Shown piece after piece: positions 5,124 to 8,478 of a DNA stretch of 8,478 bases. This DNA comes from Bdellovibrionales bacterium. GTDB taxonomy: Bacteria; Bdellovibrionota; Bacteriovoracia; Bacteriovoracales; Bacteriovoracaceae. The notes beneath the pieces were generated by a model, which made no database searches, had not been told where the DNA came from, and was given only the letters and a program-made list of their open reading frames with translations. The stretch's first letter is position 1; every line of letters begins with the position of its first letter. The stretch spans positions 1-8,478 of the forward strand of contig SXUH01000352.1 in the NCBI GenBank assembly GCA_005791855.1, given 5' to 3'. The translations under genes were made by a program, and so were the position numbers.

Positions 5124-6344
5124 ATGTCTCGTATCACGGTAAAGCCTGCGGACCAGTTAAGAGAACTCAAGCGCGGCGCTTTCGAAATCCTCCCCGAAGA
5201 TGAAATGCTCAAGAAGCTCACCAAGTCCTACGAGAAGCAGAAGCCGCTGGTCGTGAAGTTCGGCGCCGACCCGAACCGGCCCGACATCCACCTCGGACAC
5301 ACCGTGGTCCTCCAGAAGCTCCGACTGCTTCAGGACTTTGGCCACGAGATCTACTTCCTCATCGGCGACTACACCGCCCAGATCGGCGACCCCACGGGGA
5401 AGAATAAGACCAGGCCCATCCTCACGGCGGAAGAGGTGATGGAAAACGCCAAGACCTACAAGGAGCAGGTGGGGAAGGTCCTGGACATGTCGAAGACCAC
5501 CGTGGTCTTCAACCGGGACTGGCTGGGCAAGTTCTCGGGCCTGGACCTCATCCAGCTCATGGCGAAGGCCACCGTCGGCGCGCTCCTCCAGAGAGATGAT
5601 TTCAATAAGCGGTACACCAACGCGGAGGCCATCTACCTCCACGAGTTCGTCTACCCCGTCCTCCAGGGCTTCGACTCCGTCCACCTCAAGGCGGACCTCG
5701 AGCTCGGCGGAACGGACCAGACCTTCAACCTGATGATGGGCCGGCACCTGCAGTACGCCTACGAGCAGGAAGCCCAGTGCATCCTCACCATGCCCCTCAT
5801 CGAAGGCACCGACGGCGTCCACAAGATGTCGAAGTCCATGGACAACTACATCTCCCTCACGGACACGCCGACCAACATGTTCGGGAAGCTCATGTCCATC
5901 TCCGACGAGCTCATGAAGAAGTACTACCTCCTCCTGTGCCGAAGGCCCGCGGCCGAGGTGGACTCCATCATCAAGGGGATCACCGACGGAAGCCTCCATC
6001 CGATGGAAGCCAAGAAGACCCTCGCGGCCGAGGTCACCGGCTACTACCACGGGGCCGACGCCGGTCGGGAAGAGCGGGAGAAGTTCGAAGCGCGCTTCAC
6101 CAAGAAGCAGATCCCCGACGACATCCAGGTGGTGAATCGACCGGCCGGGGCCGTGGCCCTCCTGGATCTCTTCCTGGAGCTCCAACTGATCAAGTCCAAG
6201 TCCGATGGACGGAGGCTCATCCAGCAGAACGCTGTGAAGGTGAACTTCGAGAACCACACGGCCGAGAGCCTGAACCTCGAGAAGGGGCAGGAGCTCATCT
6301 TGAAGATCGGGAAGCTCCGGATGCTCAAGCTGGTCGGCGAGTAG
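5124..6344 (+). CDS. tyrS: Tyrosyl-tRNA synthetase
   Basis: A 406-residue cytoplasmic class I synthetase that charges tRNA-Tyr with tyrosine. The N-terminal catalytic domain has VKFGADPNRPDIHLGHT (HIGH-type motif HLGH at residues 56-59), FLIGDYTAQIGDPTGKN at 78-94, the tyrosine-pocket segment with DLELGGTDQTFN at 191-202, and the KMSKS loop at 234-238. The C-terminal residues, about 340-406, form an S4-type RNA-binding domain (DGRRLIQQNAVKVN then KGQELILKIGK). The KFG-DP form of the first motif places it in the Thermus TyrS/Bacillus TyrZ subgroup rather than with E. coli TyrS. Length is normal. It is co-directional with, and 26 bases after, the DUF6624-like gene; no T-box leader is visible. 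Its TAG stop abuts the stop of convergent deoC. Confidence 0.98.
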   Translation: MSRITVKPADQLRELKRGAFEILPEDEMLKKLTKSYEKQKPLVVKFGADPNRPDIHLGHTVVLQKLRLLQDFGHEIYFLIGDYTAQIGDPTGKNKTRPILTAEEVMENAKTYKEQVGKVLDMSKTTVVFNRDWLGKFSGLDLIQLMAKATVGALLQRDDFNKRYTNAEAIYLHEFVYPVLQGFDSVHLKADLELGGTDQTFNLMMGRHLQYAYEQEAQCILTMPLIEGTDGVHKMSKSMDNYISLTDTPTNMFGKLMSISDELMKKYYLLLCRRPAAEVDSIIKGITDGSLHPMEAKKTLAAEVTGYYHGADAGREEREKFEARFTKKQIPDDIQVVNRPAGAVALLDLFLELQLIKSKSDGRRLIQQNAVKVNFENHTAESLNLEKGQELILKIGKLRMLKLVGE

Positions 6345-6347
6345 CTA
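6342..6347. repeat. TAGCTA stop-stop junction 3 (tyrS / deoC)
   Basis: The TAG stop of tyrS abuts the reverse-complemented TAG stop of deoC with no base between. The site is the same hexamer as at 655 and 2866. Confidence 0.9.
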
Positions 6348-7013
6348 GTAGTCCGCCGCCGACGTCAGACCCTTGATGATCTCCACGCTGGCGCTCGTCC
6401 CGAGTCGGGTCGCTCCGGCGTCGATCATCTTCCTCGCGGTGGCGGTGTCCCGGATTCCTCCGCTGGCCTTCACGCCCAGGGCGTCGCCGACGATCGAGCG
6501 CATGAGCTTCACGTCTTCGACGGTGGCGCCCCCGGTGGAGAACCCCGTCGAGGTCTTCACGAAATCCACGCCTGATTTCAGCGCGAGCTCGCAGGCCCTG
6601 GTCTTCTCCTCCTGGGTGAGGAGGCTCGTCTCGAGGATCACCTTGAGGAGCCCTCCCTGCTGGTGGCAGACCTTAGCGAGAGACGACATGTCGTCGAGGG
6701 CGCACTGCCAGTCCTGCGACTTCACCGCCGAGACGTTGAGGACCATGTCGATCTCCCGGGCGCCGTCAGCGAGGGCCTTCATGGCTTCGAAGCGCTTCGT
6801 CTCCATTGTGGAGGCTCCCAGAGGAAAGCCGACCACCGTGCAGACCTTCACCGGGCTTCCGGATAGGACCGCCGCGGCTCTCTTGACGAAGTAGGAGTTG
6901 ATGCAGACGGAGAAGAACTCGTGCTCCTTGGCTTCGGCGCAGAGCTTTTCTACCTGGGCCCAGGTGGCGTCAGCTTTGAGGAGGGTGTGATCGATGTAGG
7001 AGTTGAGGTTCAT
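6345..7013 (-). CDS. deoC: Deoxyribose-phosphate aldolase
   Basis: A 222-residue cytoplasmic class I aldolase that splits 2-deoxyribose-5-phosphate into glyceraldehyde-3-phosphate and acetaldehyde, in deoxynucleoside breakdown. The TIM-barrel signatures are intact: YIDHTLLK at residues 6-13, VGFPLGAS at 61-68, EIDMVLN with the catalytic Asp89, FVKTSTGF with the Schiff-base Lys153, and VKASGGIRD with Lys182. Length is typical of the short bacterial form. It is the second gene of an operon: the GST gene ends one base before its ATG, so translation is probably coupled, and a GAAGG inside the end of the GST gene is nine bases upstream. No other deo genes (deoA, deoB, deoD) are in the window, so it is separated from the usual deo cluster. 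Confidence 0.97.
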   Translation of the reverse strand: MNLNSYIDHTLLKADATWAQVEKLCAEAKEHEFFSVCINSYFVKRAAAVLSGSPVKVCTVVGFPLGASTMETKRFEAMKALADGAREIDMVLNVSAVKSQDWQCALDDMSSLAKVCHQQGGLLKVILETSLLTQEEKTRACELALKSGVDFVKTSTGFSTGGATVEDVKLMRSIVGDALGVKASGGIRDTATARKMIDAGATRLGTSASVEIIKGLTSAADY

Positions 7014-7014
7014 C

Positions 7015-7599
7015 TTAGGCGACCTTCGGAATCTGGGTTTTCTTAACGATGTCCCGGTTCTCGTGGAGCTTCATGAAGGCCATGCACTCGGGACGGTCTC
7101 TGAGGCTCAGGAGTTCCCGGTACTGGCCCCAGTCCAGGAAGCAGTAGAGGGAGATGGTGTGGAAGTTCCACTCCCGGGCCTTCTCGCTCCCGAGGTAGGT
7201 CCGGAGGTAGTCCAGGACCGATTCGATCCGCTCTCTCTGCCGGCTCACGAACATGTAGGGCTCGTCGATCTTCATCCCCGAGCGCTTCATCAGGAGGATG
7301 GAGACCGCGGAGTTCATCGCGCCGTCGATGGCCGTGAGGAGGTTCTCCTCCTCCCAGCCCATGCGCTGGAACCGGTGAGTGTGATTTAAGTAGTTGAAGA
7401 TCTGGCGGGAGTCCCAGATGGCCCTCTCTCCGTCCAGGAGGACCGGGATCTGGTTGGTGGGGTTGATCCTATTCAGGGCGATGGCTTCCTCTCCCTCGAA
7501 GATGTTCAGCTCCTTGAACTCGTAGGCCAGGTTTTCCATCAGGATCCGGATCCTGCGGGCGAAGGGGGAGGTCTGTGATCCGATCAGGGTGAGGCTCAT
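7015..7599 (-). CDS. Glutathione S-transferase family protein
   Basis: A 194-residue cytoplasmic protein of the GST superfamily. The N-terminal thioredoxin-fold domain (about residues 1-75) has LIGSQTSPFARRIRILMENL, with Ser11 at the usual catalytic Ser/Cys region. NPTNQIPVLLDG follows, with cis-Pro52, and then IWDSRQIFNYL, where Asp63-Ser64 match the glutathione gamma-glutamyl binding pair. The rest is an all-helical C-terminal domain. The substrate cannot be read from sequence. An ATG at 7620 would add seven residues, but it overlaps the -10 box of the likely promoter. The ATG at 7599 has AGGAG with a six-base spacer and starts directly before the first strand, so I chose it. It is the first gene of an operon with deoC, one base apart. 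Confidence 0.9.
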   Translation of the reverse strand: MSLTLIGSQTSPFARRIRILMENLAYEFKELNIFEGEEAIALNRINPTNQIPVLLDGERAIWDSRQIFNYLNHTHRFQRMGWEEENLLTAIDGAMNSAVSILLMKRSGMKIDEPYMFVSRQRERIESVLDYLRTYLGSEKAREWNFHTISLYCFLDWGQYRELLSLRDRPECMAFMKLHENRDIVKKTQIPKVA

Positions 7600-7605
7600 T
7601 GGTTT

Positions 7606-7610
7606 CTCCT
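7606..7610 (-). promoter_or_regulatory. Ribosome binding site deciding the GST start
   Basis: The minus strand reads AGGAG, then AAACCA, then ATG at 7599. The alternative ATG at 7620 lacks a usable site, which favours the shorter protein. Confidence 0.7.
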
Positions 7611-7618
7611 GTGAGACC

Positions 7619-7648
7619 ATTCTACTCAGGAGGCACCAAGCCGTTCAA
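7619..7648 (-). promoter_or_regulatory. Sigma-70-type promoter of the GST-deoC operon
   Basis: On the minus strand TTGAAC (7648-7643) is a -35 box with four of six consensus bases. TAGAAT (7624-7619) is a -10 box with five of six. The spacer is 18 bases. Transcription would start near 7612, leaving a leader of about 13 bases that holds the AGGAG site. Confidence 0.6.
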
Positions 7649-7652
7649 CGAG

Positions 7653-7669
7653 TGTTTAAAGTTTAGACA
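7653..7669. promoter_or_regulatory. 17-bp dyad between the GST and lipoprotein promoters
   Basis: TGTTTAAA-G-TTTAGACA is an odd-length inverted repeat with seven of eight arm positions matching. It lies four bases upstream of the GST -35 box and about 100 bases upstream of the possible lipoprotein transcription start. It is a plausible site for a dimeric regulator of one or both genes. Confidence 0.45.
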
Positions 7670-7737
7670 GGAATCAAGCAAATCAACATTATTTAGCACT
7701 CTCTGAAACCCAAGCCATAGGAATCAGGAGAGGGGAC

Positions 7738-7754
7738 CTGGCACGGATATTGGA
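7738..7754 (+). promoter_or_regulatory. Sigma-54-like promoter of the lipoprotein gene
   Basis: CTGGCACG-GATA-TTGGA closely follows the sigma-54 consensus (YTGGCACG-N4-TTGCW). The -24 GG is present with correct spacing; the -12 element reads TTGG instead of TTGC. Transcription would start near 7765. An alternative is a sigma-70 promoter with -10 TATATT at 7767-7772, but that has no good -35. Confidence 0.4.
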
Positions 7755-7791
7755 TAAGACTGGTCATATATTTATTCCTCTGGAGGTTCGT

Positions 7792-8409
7792 ATGAACTTA
7801 TTCGTGAAAAGACTTCTCTGCCTCGCACTCCTCGTAACCATGGTCGCGGCCTGCGGGAAGAAGAGCGGCGGCGGCGGCGGGCACACGCCGGTTTCCAACG
7901 GTGTGAACGTTCCGATCAATAACAACGCCTCGACGACCACGTTGAACGCGTTCAATAACCTCAAGGCCTGGTACCAGTCCAGCTCCGAAGGTTCCCTGCC
8001 GTCCATCGGGCAGCACACGGAGCTCCGGAGCATCACGACCTATAACACCAGCGACTCCTGCGACAAGTGGTGGATCTTCACCTACTGCGTGAACACTTCT
8101 TCCCAGGGGAACACCACGAACATCCCGCTCCGGACGGTGAACGTGGTCGCGTCCAGCTCGAAGAGCAATAACTCCAAGCTCGCGGCGGTGTTCAACAGCT
8201 CGCTGGAGCTCGTCTTCGCGCAACAGTACGGGATGTACGGCGGAGCTCTCTACACCGTGGTCTTCAAGAAGTCGAACAACCACCTGATGATCTACACAAT
8301 CGACACCACGATCAACTCGGCCTTCAATCCGGTGCGGATCGAAGACACGGAGGCCAAGACCGTCGAGAAGCTCAAGAAGATCGACAACCTCGTCTTCAGC
8401 TACAACTAA
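7792..8409 (+). CDS. Small lipoprotein of unknown function
   Basis: A 205-residue precursor with a lipoprotein signal peptide: MNLFVKRLL, a hydrophobic core, and the lipobox VAAC with the lipidated Cys21. The residues after Cys (GKKSGGGGG) are a flexible linker; there is no Asp at +2, so outer-membrane sorting would be expected if Lol rules apply. The mature part is rich in Asn, Ser and Thr and contains two Cys about residues 102-110 (SCDKWWIFTYC) that may form a disulfide. A beta-rich C-terminal half includes LAAVFNSSLELVFAQQYGMYGG and YTVVFKK. I recognise no domain. The start at 7792 has TGGAGG five bases upstream; an in-frame ATG... start at 7750 would put 14 polar residues before the signal peptide and is unlikely. 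It is a single-gene unit ended by an intrinsic terminator. Confidence 0.88.
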   Translation: MNLFVKRLLCLALLVTMVAACGKKSGGGGGHTPVSNGVNVPINNNASTTTLNAFNNLKAWYQSSSEGSLPSIGQHTELRSITTYNTSDSCDKWWIFTYCVNTSSQGNTTNIPLRTVNVVASSSKSNNSKLAAVFNSSLELVFAQQYGMYGGALYTVVFKKSNNHLMIYTIDTTINSAFNPVRIEDTEAKTVEKLKKIDNLVFSYN

Positions 8410-8420
8410 GCCCGACCTCC

Positions 8421-8450
8421 GAAGGCAGCTCCGGCTGCCTTCTTTCGTTT
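8421..8450 (+). terminator. Intrinsic terminator after the lipoprotein gene
   Basis: GAAGGCAGC-TCCG-GCTGCCTTC is a perfect nine-base-pair stem with a four-base loop (8421-8442), followed directly by TTTCGTTTT. It starts 11 bases after the TAA stop. It is the only classical intrinsic terminator I see in the window. Confidence 0.92.
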
Positions 8451-8478
8451 TACTCAGGTATTTTTTCCTTTCCCCGAA

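Noticed and set aside
5157..6257. Minus-strand open frame of 366 codons antisense to tyrS
   Set aside because: It lies in codon register opposite an unmistakable tyrS and has the same acidic, low-complexity composition; a shadow frame.
7750..7791. Upstream in-frame start for the lipoprotein
   Set aside because: It would place polar residues before the signal peptide and precede or overlap the likely transcription start; the start at 7792 has TGGAGG five bases upstream.
7865..7881. GGC codon run in the lipoprotein gene as a phase-variation tract
   Set aside because: The unit is three bases, so slippage would change glycine number without switching the frame; it is more simply a flexible linker after the lipid anchor.
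1..8478. CRISPR array, tRNA or rRNA genes, insertion sequences, prophage parts
   Set aside because: No regularly spaced repeats, cloverleaf-like segments, transposase motifs or terminal inverted repeats were seen on either strand.

Overview
This is a compact, GC-rich bacterial window carrying eleven genes, of which only the first (trpS) is cut by the window edge. Coding regions use mostly G/C-ending codons (for example AAG, GAG, ATC, CTC), while the proteins stay rich in Lys, Asn and Ile. Three things fit a GC-rich member of the Bdellovibrionota/Oligoflexia or a related deltaproteobacterium-like lineage: this composition, a small lipoprotein with a Cys-Gly-Lys-Lys-Ser-poly-Gly start, and a receiver plus HD-GYP-like protein with a degenerate active site. 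The lineage is inferred from protein style only, and no rRNA or marker phylogeny is available.

Layout: (1) the 3' two thirds of trpS (+) converges on a receiver/HD-GYP-like gene (-). (2) A 119-bp divergent promoter region separates that gene from a pair on the + strand: a secreted, basic, Fn3-like protein and a small stand-alone WYL-like protein. (3) The pair converges on a secreted transglutaminase of the Phytophthora elicitor type (-), which lies downstream of a DCC-family (DUF393) thiol-disulfide protein (-). (4) A 109-bp divergent region leads to a DUF6624-like gene and tyrS (+), which look like one operon. (5) tyrS converges on deoC (-), the second gene of a GST-deoC operon. (6) A 192-bp divergent regulatory region precedes a lipoprotein gene (+), which ends in a textbook intrinsic terminator. 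No gene-free stretch exceeds 300 bp; the longest is the 192-bp region at 7600-7791.

The gene products do not form one obvious pathway. Two class I aminoacyl-tRNA synthetases (Trp and Tyr), deoxyribose-phosphate aldolase and a GST are housekeeping or stress genes. The transglutaminase, the Fn3-like protein and the lipoprotein are envelope or secreted products, and the WYL-like and receiver/HD proteins look like signalling parts.

The most unusual structural signal is at the gene ends. All three convergent gene pairs meet with zero intergenic bases at the same 6-bp palindrome TAGCTA, where the TAG stop of one gene directly abuts the TAG stop of the other. Seven of eleven stops are TAG, which is odd for GC-rich DNA. 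Other points of interest are a ribosome-binding-site hairpin plus a dyad over the transglutaminase promoter, and a sigma-54-like promoter with an upstream dyad ahead of the lipoprotein gene.
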